DNA of 64,000 nt from Drechslerella dactyloides (Eukaryota; Ascomycota; Orbiliomycetes; Orbiliales; Orbiliaceae), in the NCBI GenBank assembly GCA_020064725.1, contig JAGTWJ010000019.1, forward strand, positions 2,790,001-2,854,000, in the 5' to 3' direction. The translations under genes and the position numbers were made by a program. The notes beneath the pieces were generated by a model. The model worked only from the letters and a program-made list of their open reading frames with translations. It was not told the origin of the DNA and searched no databases. Shown in pieces: positions 1-11,244 of this stretch (within the stretch, counting starts at the first letter, position 1; the number at the start of each line of letters is the position of its first letter).

Positions 1-1
1 A

Positions 2-3000
2 ACTGGCGATACGGAATCTGCTGGAAGGTCGGAGCTTCAATCCAAAGCGTCGGATAACTCGGTCAGGCCGAGAATCCAGAGAACACCAACGAATGAATCC
101 ACACGACAGCAAGCCCCGCAAGCTGCTCCTGAGACCAGGCCAAGCGAACAAGTAGCTTTCGAAAGCTCATTAACTGTATCTGCAGGTGAATCATTCGGAG
201 GCGATAGCGTCCCGCCCGACCATCCGAAACAGCGAAAGCCACTAGGCCCAGCAGGTCTCCCAACATCACCTAGGGGCGGAAACGGAAATGCAACAAAAGC
301 GAGGCATATGCTTCCGATTCAGACCAACATTGAGACCCCATCATCTGTTTCCCAAGCTCCTAATGCTCATGCCTCTTCCCCTCAGGCCCCCCAGGCCCCT
401 CCGATTCCTTCAACCCCGACTGCCGCAACCGCACCTGCCCAGGCTCGTGGGCCCATGGCTGCGGCTCTAGCGAATAAGAATTCTGTCAATAACATCAGGA
501 ACCGATTCAAGCTCGCCGCAGATGCGTATGCTGCTGGAGGAGCTCTAGGAGGATCCAAGCGGCCGCCCCAGGCCCCGCATCCCATTGCCACCAATGTACC
601 TGCAGTGACGGGTCCTACAACACCTGTAGAGCCGCAATTGGAGCGCCCTGCCATCAGAGACCTTAAGAATGCAAGCAACGAACGCCTTATGGTTAGGGTC
701 AGCATTTCCAAGGAGGACCTCCTCAGAGGAAAGCTAGGTAGTATCTCCGGACCTTCTTCTGGGCCCTCCGGACCTTCTCAGGAATCATCGGTCACCGATA
801 ATTCAACGAGACGGGCCGAGTCTCCTGCCATGCAGAATGCGCCTGAATCAAGGAAAGGCACTCCCACGGTACCTGAAGTTACTATAGTTGAGCGCTCGAC
901 TGCGACTCCAGAAGTTCCACCCATACCTTTGATTGATATCTCTGGGACAACCGACGCTGTTGGTGAACCCGCTCCCTCCATCATGAAGAATGGGTCACCG
1001 GAACCACCTGTCATCGCCGCGCCAGAGAAGCCTCTTCCGACGCCGGAGAAGGATACCAATAAAAACTCACTTCTTTCTGTTAAGCACAAGCGACGTCGGT
1101 CGACGGCTGCAAACAGCGCAAGGAGCAAGTACATGTCTCAGATAGACATTGCGAATCTAACAGTCGATATCGATAACGTTCTGGAAGATTTTGGTTGGGA
1201 TGGCAGGGAGATGAAAATCGACGCACTTGAACACGAGATTAGACAGGAACTCGCAAAGGTGGAAAGTGGAAATATTTGGATTGCCACCGATGAGGAAAAC
1301 AAAGCCGCCAATCACACACGAATCGATGAACTTGCTCGACAGCTGGATGAGACCTTGGCTCAATGCGATGAGCTCGATGGACTGCTTACCCTGTACGCTG
1401 TGGAGCTGATGGTAAGGACAAAAACCCGACTTTTTGGAACAGAATCGATTTCCTTGCTAACAATGTAATCCACAGAGCTTACAAGATGACATTGCTTACA
1501 TTGAGAACCAATCCCAAGGTCTCCAAGTGCAAACCGCCAACCAGAAGACGCTCTTGAAGGAACTCGAAATATTGTTGCAAACCGTCAGCATATCTCCTGA
1601 AGAGATAGAAACACTTCAAAACTCCAAGGTTCAAGCGGACAATTTGCCGGATATCGAGAGTTCCCTCTCTATTATCTACAAGGCCATCATAACAATTGAC
1701 CCTACCGCAACAGCAAATGCTGGCAATAGACGAGCGTCAGGAGAGACTGAAGTTGAAGACGTCTCTCTCGGGGAAGTTGGCATGGGCAAGATGATGGCTT
1801 TAAGGGATAAGAAGGACAAATACGTTGAAGACAGCAAAACGTTTGGCAGGCGACTGATAGAGTACATGAAAATAAAGTATCGCGTAAGTAGCGCCGGTCC
1901 GTGCTCTTCAGTATCACTGGGCTAACTTTTGCCTGTAGCAAGATATGATGATGTTGGTCAAGCAAGAGACTGTTGCCCCAACGGGAAAGTCGGGTTCAAA
2001 GACGCCTGCTACGAATACCCGCCCGAAGGCAGCTTCTCACATGGCTATGTACCATTCGCTCTACAAATTTGCGGGGTTGATCTTGTTCATTCACGATGTC
2101 GACAAAAATAGCTATAATACATTGATGAAGGAATACACGGTGGCTTCCAAGGAGCAGTTTAGCGAAGAGATTCAAAATCATATCTGGGGCTGGAGGGCAA
2201 TTATGAGGAAACCGACGCCGGAGGACCAAGAAATTCGTACGAGACCCCAATGTTACCCCTTATGCGTGGACTTCTATTTCTAACGGACGGAATGATTTGA
2301 AGTGTTCACCCACAGCGAAAAGGAACCCGAGGGAGCAGCTGCTCGTGGGCTCGGAGTTATGAGATCCGCGACCCGCGCTAAACCGTTCAGATCTACCGCA
2401 TCTGATGGTGGCCCCAAGGCAACCGGGGAGAAAATACAAGATGGGAAGCTTACGGGAAGCGAATGCTTCGGTGGCTTTATCGATGAGATAATACCTCTTG
2501 TGGCGGCGGAGCAAAACTTCCTTTCGGAATTCTTTCACATATCCAGCCAGATCCAAACATTCCTGGAGTTTGTGCAGACTGGACATCCGGATGACCGACG
2601 GCCTACCGATCTGAACAGAAGACGGGCTCCAGAGTTGGATAAGCATATCTCTAAAAAGCTGGCTGACGCAATGTCGGAGATATTTGGCTTTCTGAGCCCC
2701 CAGATTCAGAGCTTTGTTGGCACAATTACGTCGAACGATCCATTGTGAGTCTTCTTCCGTGGAACCAATATATCGGGCTTTCGGACTAATGTTTTATCAG
2801 ACAAGGAGTGGGTGTGATATACGCCGTCGAGAAAAAGCTGAGCCAGTTCAGGGAAGGCACGAATCAGGAGTTTCTTGTAAAGCTGCTGCTCAAGCTGAAC
2901 GAGCAGATGAAGGGCAGCTTTATAAACTTCCTGAAGGAGCAGGTGCGGGCGATTGAAGCTACGAAGGTTAAATCGAAAAAGAAGAGAGCAGTGCTGGACT

Positions 3001-4002
3001 TTATCAAATCGTTTCCGGTTAGTATAAATCCTTTTGCTTGATTGCTATCGGCGACATATAACGCTAAGATTGGTCATATGTTATAGCTGTTTTCGGCCAA
3101 GATCGAAGACCAGCTTCCGCCGGAGCAACTGTCGGATGAGAGCCTGGAAGTTCGCGACATGGTGAACAATGGCTACAGCATCCTCAATCGGGCAATGTTT
3201 GATGCAATGCAAGCGATTGCGAAACAGACGCCGTCGTCGGCAGGAAACGCCCAGTCCGTGGATCCTGATGACAAGGAGGCGTTGTATTACCATATTATGA
3301 TAATCCAGAATACGGTGTACTACACGGACGCGCTTGACGTCAGGAACAACTCGGTCCTGCAGGATTTCAAGCAGAAGGCGGAGGACGAGTACAAGGAGCA
3401 CATGTCGCTATACGTGTCAGCTGTGATCCGCAAATATCTGGAGAAGACATTGGTGAGTCAAAAATAAGTCACGGGTTCGAGATTGTCTCGGTGAAGAACT
3501 GTGTTGACGTGGAGCGTTTTAGGATTTTGTTGAGGGAGTTGAGGCGCTGGAGCAGACGTCGACTCCTGAGGAGATTCTCGGGAAGAAGAGCTACAACAAG
3601 CTCAAATTCAAGGAGATACTGAGCGACCACCAGAAGGAGATTTCGGGTAGCCACGTCAGGGATGGCGTTAAGCAGCTGGTTAAGCGCGTGACCAAGCATT
3701 TTGGAGACGAGGGACACCTGGACCCCCTGTCGGTAAGGGTGCTGAAGGAGGCGGAAGCGGAGTACCTGAGGCTTGTGAACCGGATGAACGGTCTACTGCA
3801 GGGGACTTATCGCGACCAAGGGCTGGAGATGCCGCTGAAGCGGGAAGATGTGACGGCTGCGTTTGCGAGGCAGATGAGCGTTAAATAGAATCCTAACGTT
3901 CAGATGCCGCAGCATTTCCACAATTTCGTGGACGTGAGCAGCATGCTATCCGCAGCGATGAAGCGGACGTCATCTCAGTCGCGACGGGGGGACCGCCAGT
4001 GA
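2..4002 (+). CDS. SEC3: Exocyst complex subunit Sec3 (5' end outside window)
   Basis: Sec3 marks sites of polarised exocytosis and, as part of the exocyst, tethers secretory vesicles to the plasma membrane. The frame is open from base 2, so the N-terminal PH-like part is missing. What is seen is a Pro/Ser-rich disordered stretch (to about 1120), then the helical coiled-coil and CATCHR part (YMSQIDIANLTVDIDNVLED onward). Exons: 2-1411, 1476-1883, 1939-2236, 2303-2744, 2801-3017, 3087-3452, 3523-3849, 3904-4002; all joins keep frame and most introns carry a CTAAC/CTRAC branch site. The last join is uncertain. Without it the frame stops at TAG 3886-3888, but the same frame resumes with a coding-like tail (FVDVSSMLSAAMKR) and ends at TGA 4000-4002. 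A 54 nt intron (3850-3903, GTGACG donor, CCTAAC branch, TTCAG acceptor) removes the stop. Identity is sure; the C-terminus is not. Confidence 0.88.
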
Positions 4003-4763
4003 GACGAAGTAGCGAGATGACGACGGTTGATGTTTAATTGCCAGCTTGATTGATTGATTGATTTGATTGAGATTGCGGTTTTGTTTCCCGAGCGGGCGTT
4101 TGGAGGGCGCGATGAAGCCTGTCTGCAGCGTTAAGTAATTATCGCAATGCATGTGTACACTACCACCACAGCCCGAGATCTTGAACTGCACCGTGCATAC
4201 GTACGTACATGCATGCTCGATCGAGTCACATCCCGGCGGACCATGGCAAGCATCCGGTCGGTCCTGCCACGGTTCCTGAAGCTCGCGACGGGCCGGCGAG
4301 CCAGCCAGCCAGCCAGCGTCCAGGGGCAGAAAAGGCCAGCAGGGCAGCTGGCAGCTGGCGGGCACGCGGCGCCAAGCCCCTCAGAGCTCGCCGACGTTGT
4401 CGCCCGATTCAGCTGCTGCTGCTGACGACGGTCTCCTTTTCGCCCGGCCGCCTCTCCTGACCTCCACTCCACCCTCCACCCAATATATAGCACCATCCAT
4501 CGTCCCGGCCTCCCAGCATCCATTGCCATCACCGTCTCCGTTACCATCGCCATCGCATTCGACACCGCCGTCCCAGCCTTCCCTGCCAGCTGCCGCCCCG
4601 ATTCGCCGTAGCTGCAGTCGCTCGTTTTTCTCCTCGCTGTCCTCTACTCCAACACCACTCGAAAGGGGGCTTCTGAATCGAATTCAGCTCCTCCATCGCC
4701 ATACTCACCCCCCGTCTACGAGGCATCTTCCCAGCCTTCCAGTAACCGCTCTCCTCTCTCACG
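4003..4763. other. Intergenic, SEC3 to GDP-mannose pyrophosphorylase
   Basis: SEC3 3' region followed by the promoter and leader of the next gene. The last 350 bases are pyrimidine-rich on the + strand, typical of strongly expressed fungal genes. ORFs here are low-complexity shadows. Confidence 0.6.
4484..4490 (+). promoter_or_regulatory. TATA-like box upstream of GDP-mannose pyrophosphorylase
   Basis: TATATAG lies 280 bases upstream of the start codon, just before a CT-rich leader. Position and context fit a TATA element, but no transcript start is known. Confidence 0.35.
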
Positions 4764-6288
4764 ATGAAGGGTAGGCACTCCGTTCCGTCCAGCTCCTGCT
4801 CGCCGGTCAATGGCTAACCTGCTATCCGTGTCCGCTCAGCTTTAATTCTTGTCGGTGGCTTCGGCACCCGTCTGCGTCCGTTGGTCAGTCCGCCTGTGTT
4901 CTCCACCAGCTGCCTTCCCAACCCCCCCCTGCTGGCTGCAGGGTTTCTTCGAGTGCGAAATGTTTGGCGGCGTCGTCCAACGCCGGCCAGCTGTGCATCT
5001 GCGATCTGCAACTCCGCCGCTTGTGCGAATTTGACTAACGGGTATGGTACCGATTTAGACCCTGACTCTGCCAAAACCGCTGGTCGAGTTCTGCAACAGA
5101 CCCATGATCCTGCACCAAGTTGAGGCTCTGGCCGCCGCTGGCGTGACCGACATCGTCCTGGCCGTCAACTACCGCCCGGATGTTATGGTTGCGCATCTGA
5201 AGAAGGTCCGTGCTGGCTTCACCTCCAATAACTCTCGTTGCACTGCCCCGAAAAAAAAAAAAAACTAACCAACCGGTCTGCGGCACAGTACGAAGAAGAA
5301 TACAACGTCAAGATCACCTTCTCCGTCGAGAACGAGCCCCTGGGCACCGCCGGCCCGCTCAAGCTCGCGGAGGAGATTCTCGGGAAGGACGACAAGCCGT
5401 TCTTCGTCCTGAACTCGGATGTTGTCTGCGACTATCCGTTCGGGCAGCTAGCCGAGTTCCACAAGGTGCACGGCGGCGAGGGCACCATTGTCGTGACCAA
5501 GGTCGAGGAGCCCTCGAAATACGGTGTGGTCGTCCTCAAGCCGGGCCACGCCTCGCAGATCGATCGGTTCGTCGAGAAGCCCGTCGAGTTTGTCGGCAAC
5601 CGCATCAACGCGGGCATCTACATTCTCAACCCGTCTGTGCTCAAGCGGATAGAGCTGAGGCCCACGTCGATCGAGCAGGAGACCTTCCCGGCGATGACGC
5701 GGGACCACCAGCTTCACTCGTTCGACCTGGAAGGGTTCTGGATGGACGTCGGGCAGCCGAAGGACTTTTTGTCCGGCACATGCCTGTATCTGTCGTCGCT
5801 GGCGAAGAAGAGCTCCAAACTCCTGACGCCCGCGACGCAGTCGTTCGTGCACGGCGGCAACGTGATGATCGATCCCACGGCCAAGATTGGCAACAACTGC
5901 AGGATAGGCCCCAACGTCACCATTGGCCCCAACGTCGTCGTTGGAGACGGCGTGCGGATCCAGCGGTCCGTTGTGCTGGAGGGCTCGCGGATCAAGGACC
6001 ACGCGTGGATCAAGAGCACAATCGTCGGCTGGCACGGCACCGTCGGCAAGTGGGCGCGACTGGAGAACGTGACGGTCATGGGCGACGATGTCACGATCGC
6101 GGATGAGGTTTACGTCAACGGCGGCTCCATTCTACCGCACAAGACGATCAAAGCGAACATTGATGGTGAGAAACCCCCTTCCCTTCCCTCCTCTCAATCT
6201 CAGAGACCAGCTCCTGCACTACCCCACATTCTCGAGTTGCTTTGCTAACGTGGCATCCGCACCCACAGTCCCCGCAATTATTATGTAA
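4764..6288 (+). CDS. MPG1: Mannose-1-phosphate guanylyltransferase (GDP-mannose pyrophosphorylase)
   Basis: Makes GDP-mannose from mannose-1-phosphate and GTP in the cytosol; the product feeds N- and O-glycosylation, GPI anchors and cell-wall mannan. Exons: 4764-4770, 4840-4883, 5059-5205, 5289-6165, 6269-6288; spliced length 364 aa, the family norm. The nucleotidyltransferase signature (GGFGTRLRPL then TLTLPKPLVEF) is assembled across introns 1 and 2, which confirms the splicing. The catalytic Rossmann-like domain covers about 1-230, with the NSDVVCDYPF metal and sugar-nucleotide region, followed by a C-terminal left-handed beta-helix of hexapeptide repeats (about 250-345). It ends in VPAIIM encoded by a 20 nt last exon. 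The first coding exon is only 7 nt. The dolichol pathway gene RER2 in this window uses the same glycosylation route. Confidence 0.97.
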
Positions 6289-7635
6289 CAACGGATCGAA
6301 AAGGATAAAGAGCTACTGATACACTTTATTGTTCCCTCTTCCTTTCTACGTCGAGCGGCTGCCGTGATGACCAGTATTGTCTGCTTTCTTGGTGCGACCA
6401 GCAGCATCAGCGGCAGACCCAAATTTTTTACGAAAGATATTAATTGAGAAAAAAAAAAACAAAAAAAAAAACAATACCCAGGTTGAGCGAGCGAGCAAGC
6501 GAGCGTGTTTTGGAGAGGGGAACAACGAAGTGGAGGTGGTGCGGATCCGCTTGGGATATCTATCTTGCGATCTGATCGATCTATTTTCTGAGTAATAGCA
6601 TATGCATATGACGAGGACATGTGAGCGTGCGGGGGAAAGTACGGTGCGGTGCATTCATCCATTCATTCAGTCATTTATTTTAATACATCTAGGGACATTG
6701 CATACATTTATTTTCTTGCGGTGAGGGGGAGGACACGGCCGACTTGCTTTTGGGATGACGAAAAAAACTCCTTAGAAAAAAAAGAACTCGATAATACTAG
6801 GAACGACAGAAAGAAAGAAAGAGAGCGAAAAAGTTAGCACTGGCATTGTAATTACCTTAATGATGAATGTAATGGCACGGGAGGTGGATAATTTTTTTTT
6901 TTTTTTTTTTTTTTTTTTCTTTTCCTTTTCTTCTAAAATTTCCTTATCTCTTTTGTGTGGGGAAGGGAGCGTCGATACGGGCGTCTTGCGCTTGTCAGTT
7001 CTGACTTGTGCTTAGTATCCACCTCGATTGTGTTTTCGAGGATAGAAATTCACTCTGCTCTCTACTGCTACAGATCCCATGATGCGCTCGCTAGACAAGG
7101 TCGTATTCATTATTCATTATATTATACAGTATTCGAAAGGCAGACGGATAACCAGAAAAAAAAAGAGCGCTGACAAGCGGAGAATACGAGAAGGATGCGA
7201 AAAAAGTACCGCATTACCAATGTCGGCGTTGCTAGCATCGCCCAGTGAAGAAAAGAACCCTGAACCCGGACGACAGAAACTTTTCCCCCTGCATCACGAA
7301 CGAAAGAAAGAGGAATGCTACACAAGAACGCAAGGATGGCGAGGAGAAAAACGGAAAAAAAGAGAGCTTGGAGAGAGCACGGCGCCTGGTAATGCCAACG
7401 AATGCGAAAAAGGGAAAAAACACCACACACAGCGAAAGGAAACTGAACCCCAACACACCAACGCAGAGACAGAGAGAAAAAATGAACGGAGAGCGAAGAA
7501 TCAAGAGGATGCCGTGCCGAAAAAACGCCGTCATCCCATACATCGTTAACTTTTTTTGTTTTGTAATCGTTCAATCATTTCATGCATGTACGCACGCACG
7601 TAGCCATCGTGCATTCGATATGCAGGACGTGCGGT
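6289..7635. other. Convergent intergenic region, MPG1 / F-box gene
   Basis: The 3' ends of two convergent genes face each other here. The stretch holds several A- and T-runs, including a 27 nt T tract at 6892-6918, and purine-rich sequence. No ORF looks like protein. Likely 3' UTRs and terminators. Confidence 0.6.
6892..6918. repeat. 27 nt poly-T tract
   Basis: Uninterrupted T run in the convergent 3' region. It reads as poly-A on the minus strand, downstream of the F-box gene stop. A simple-sequence tract; a retrotransposed A-tail is not indicated because no coding remnant precedes it. Confidence 0.8.
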
Positions 7636-9230
7636 TTACTTTGCGCGACCGTAGTAGGCGTAGATACCGCCGACCTCGCCCCAGTTGCAGGCAATCTTCC
7701 GGTTGCCCCACTTGGTGCTGCCCATCTTCCACTCCCGTTCGCCCTCGATGCGCCCGTCGCCCTCGCTGAAGTCGCGGACGAGCCAGGAGCGACGTCCGTA
7801 AGATCGCTCGGACCAGCCGAGGCGCTTGGTCGCCTGCAGCTTTGCGCAGCCCGTCACGGTCTTCTCGGAGAGTTCGAGGACCTGCAGGTCGCGAGAGGAT
7901 GCGAGGATCGGGTTGGTCGAGAAGTGCAGGGCGTTGGGCGTGACGGCGGCGACGCCGGTGAGGTCGAGGTATCGCAGGGCGGACTTCCACTGCGGAGCGA
8001 AGATGGCGTTGACATCGTCGGTCGCGAGCTCGGTGTGGCCGAGCGAGAGCTCCTCCAGGCGCGAGACGAGCGGCAGGATCAGGCCGATGTGCTCGGAGGT
8101 GATGGAAGCGCCGGTCAGGTTGAGGGAGACCAGGGACTTTGGCAGGTTCGGGAGGAGGTCCTCGATGTCCACGGCGGAGAGCAGCCTGTATCGGCTGGCG
8201 TCGTAGTGGAGGTTGAGGACCTGGAGGTTGCGGACGGCCGGATGGTCGAGGAGGAAGGTGACGACGTTTTCTCCCCGTAGACGGGCGCATTTGGAGAGCG
8301 AGAGATGGGTGATCTTGGCCGTCTCCGGGATGGACATCAAGGCGGCGTCGGTGACCTGGGTGTGGGAGAGGTCGAGATGGGTGAGGTTTGGAAGGCGGGG
8401 GAGGATGGCGGTGAAGACGGTGGTGGGGAGGGTGGTGCACTCGTGGAGGCTGAGTCTTCGGATGGGGAAGCTCTCCGGGAGCCTGGGGTTCCACGGGTGG
8501 ACGACCTCGGTGAAGGCTTCTTTGAAGCGGGAAGCGGTCGCGCCGCAAAAGTCGACGGCCTCGAGGAGGGGCAGGTTGAAGAAGATCTCTTCGAGGACCT
8601 GGGCGTCGATGTCCGGGCCGAGGGCCTCCTGGGCGAGGAATTCGCGGAGGTTGCAGGCGGACCGCAGGCCGAGGGTCAGGGTCTTCGCGGTGAGGTTCTG
8701 CATCTCCATGTTCATGCGCCCGGTCCGGCCGAGGCCGACGGAGGTGTACTGGGAGAAGTCCATGCGGCGGACCATGGTGCCGAGGACGGGGTGGGCGGTG
8801 ATCTGGGCGAGGAACTTTGAGTAGACGGGGGAGTGGGGGAAGAGGGCATTTTGGAAGATGGTGAAGAGGGAGGCGGCGTGGAGGGTGCGGGAGGCCTTGA
8901 GGACGGCGGAGAGGTCGCTGTTGCGCTTCTTGTAGCCCGTTGGCGGGCCTTGCGGGATCAGGTAGGAGAAGATCTGGTCTGCACAACCGTCAGCGGCTAT
9001 TTCTTCGATCGCATCGTCGCATCGTCGCAAGATATCAAGATGGAGAGGGACGCACCGTATATCTCGACGGGGAGCTTCTCGAAGGGAGCGCGGGTGTCGA
9101 GACGGGTGCCAGCGCCATGGTCGGCGGCGGGCAGGGCGGGCCGCTCGACGGGGAGGGCGGCGACGACGGGCGGGGACGCGGGTTCGTATTCCCAGGACTC
9201 GTAGGCAAACTCCTTCGAGTGGAAGCCCAT
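7636..9230 (-). CDS. F-box and leucine-rich repeat protein
   Basis: Predicted substrate receptor of an SCF ubiquitin ligase. Exons (minus): 9230-9056 and 8978-7636, 505 aa; the join restores the F-box core FEKLPVEIYDQIFSYL (about residues 50-66), whose halves lie on different exons. ATG 9230 is used; the frame reaches a GTG further up but no other ATG. The rest is built of leucine-rich repeats (for example LRRLSL, LTHLDLSHTQVTDAALMSI, LVSLNLTGASITSEHI, LRYLDLTGVAAVTPNALHF), giving a curved substrate-binding solenoid. The C-terminus (NRKIACNWGEVGGIYAYYG) is well formed. Substrate unknown. It neighbours a second, unrelated F-box gene on the same strand. Confidence 0.85.
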
Positions 9231-9582
9231 ATCTCGCACTCGAACGAGCGGACTGGATGCGTAGGTCTGCGTGATTGTGACGTTCTTCTTATCGCTTGTG
9301 CGAACTCTTCGCGGGTGCGGTTATGATCGATCTTGCGGAATTGATCGCGATGCCTGGTCGGGAGTCGGTCGATGAAGTCGAGAAGAAGAGACTGCGATTA
9401 AGGTTTTGGGGGGGGAGTGTGGAGGGGGGGGGAAGGGGGGGTGGCGAGGAGGAGGACGGGGTTTTATACGGCCGCACACGCTTTTCCCGCTCTTTCGCCC
9501 TCCGCAGGCAGCGTCGACGGCGGAACTCTGCTGGCAAGACTCGAGTCTCGCCCGTGACCGGCGCCCGAAGCGACCTGATTGG

Positions 9583-9626
9583 GCCAGCATTGCCAGAGGT
9601 TAGTGCCAGCATTGCCAGAGATTAGT
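9583..9626. repeat. Tandem duplication of a 22 bp unit
   Basis: Two adjacent copies of a 22 bp unit beginning GCCAGCATTGCCAGAG, differing at one base, about 355 bp upstream of the F-box LRR start codon. Possibly a duplicated regulatory site; could equally be neutral slippage. Confidence 0.8.
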
Positions 9627-10213
9627 CTTGTGCTTAGTGCAGAATGCAGGACGGCGGCGAGAGGTCGAGATGGGAATAATCATTATCTAAGGCGCTGCCT
9701 GAAGCGGGTTTGGATGGGGTAATTGTTTCTTAACAGAAACGCCCGCCACGGTTTCCATCAGCTAACATTTACGCAGCCTGCAGCCGCCCACCGCCCGCCG
9801 CCCGACTCGCCACCCTTCTCGTCACCCTTCTCGTCACCATTTCTGGCCTCTCTGGGGGGCTTCCGCGGAGACTTTGCCCTGCTCCGGCCCCACGTGGTCT
9901 CTGTCTCTCCTCGACGACAAGGTTGTCCGCGTCGTACTTGTCTCTGGGGGGGGTGTCAAGGGTGGAATCCGGGGTAGGCCCGAGCCAGGAGGAGCGCTGG
10001 GCGGGGGCTGCATGCGCTCACGCTTCGACTCGACATCGTCGCCGTCACGTCAAGAGCCGGCCCAGTTGCCCTCTTCGGCCGCCTGCAGCGCGAGATGCGC
10101 GGGCCTGATATCATCGGCCTGTCATCAGCGCCGGTCCAGGCGTGGCCGCTCGTCGCCGTGGCGTGGGTGCGGCATTTCCTTAAGTACCGGCATCGTCCTC
10201 TCTCTCCCGTTCT

Positions 10214-10296
10214 ACGATCACGATCACGATCACGATTACATTTCATCCATCGACGGACGAAACTTCGACGAACGAACTTCGACGAACGAACTTCGA
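10214..10296. repeat. Short tandem repeats (CACGAT)n and 14 bp unit
   Basis: A run of CACGAT hexamers (10214-10236) is followed closely by two perfect copies plus a partial third copy of CTTCGACGAACGAA (10263-10296). Simple sequence in an intergenic region. Confidence 0.75.
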
Positions 10297-11244
10297 CTCA
10301 CTGCGACTCACTTCGATCCGCTTCGCAGCCCCCGGCCGGGGCTAGCGCCTCGAGCTGAGCTGAGCGCGCGCGCGAGTGAGCTCCCTGCGGTGCGGCCTGT
10401 CTTTCCTCTGCTCGCTTGCCCCTCCTGTTTGACCTTTTTTTTTTCTGGCCGGCGCGCGGACGCTCTCCCGGCCGCAGTCCGAAAAGCCAGACTTGCCAGA
10501 ATCTCATCGGACGAGCTCGAATAAAGTTAAACGAAAGAAAACTAAAGGGGGGGAAAGAGCGAGATGGCTCGCGAATTTCGTAAAAAATGCTACTCGTCGA
10601 GAGGAAGACTTTCAAAGGTGAGAAGAGAAATGCGTGGAAACAGCCGAAACGGTCCAACAGACATGCAATGCCGGCCAACGGCATGCGGACAGGTTGACAC
10701 TTTGACAGCCGGCGTCTCCCGACTCGATCGATACGGATACAATCAGAACGACGAATAGACGATGCTCCGCTCCAACATCACTTGCGCCTCAGAAACTCCT
10801 GCTGCCGCCGTACTTGAAGCAAATCACATGAGAAAATAGTAATGGAACGGAAGCAAAAGAACCGGACAAAGAAGAACGGAGCGAAACAAGCTGTCAAGAA
10901 GAAAGAAACACTCGATATAAAGTATGCAACAATGTCTTCAGCGAAATCAAAACCAACCTCCCCTGCCCCAGAAACAAAAAGGAAAAAAAAAAAAAAAAAG
11001 GCCAATTGCTCAGCATGCATTAAGAATTAGCCGGGTATCATGAGCAAAACAAAAGTAAGCAAGCAAGTATGTAGCAGAACCAAGATGCACACACACGCCG
11101 GGCACGTCCAGCAGACGCAGCCGACGGCCACGCTGTCGGCCGAGGTCGGGCTGTCCAGCTGTCCATAATCATCTCGTAAGCGCCTCCCCCCAAATCACCA
11201 CACTAACGTCCCAGCCAACTCCTCCCTTCCCTTCCCTTCCCTTC

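Larger units (their letters stand above)
9231..11244. other. Intergenic, promoter of F-box LRR gene and 3' region of second F-box gene
   Basis: Two kilobases without a credible gene. The part near 9231 is G-rich and contains two short tandem repeats (listed separately). ORFs in the stretch are short and of biased composition. Confidence 0.55.

Noticed and set aside
3732..3903. Strong GTAAGG donor at 3732 in SEC3
   Set aside because: Using it would delete the conserved RVLKEAEAEYLRLVNRMNG helix, so the nearer GTGACG donor was preferred.
5210..6106. 298-codon + frame over MPG1
   Set aside because: Arg-rich shadow of the GDP-mannose pyrophosphorylase exon 4.
6892..6918. T tract as the A-tail of a retroelement
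   Set aside because: No coding remnant, target-site duplication or promoter motif is attached to it.
7079..7769. Long Lys/Arg/Glu-rich + strand ORFs
   Set aside because: They come from A- and G-rich 3' flanking sequence and overlap the end of the F-box LRR gene on the other strand.
7580..8986. 468-codon minus-strand frame with His/Pro/Arg-rich translation
   Set aside because: A shifted frame of the F-box LRR gene; the correct frame has leucine-rich repeats.
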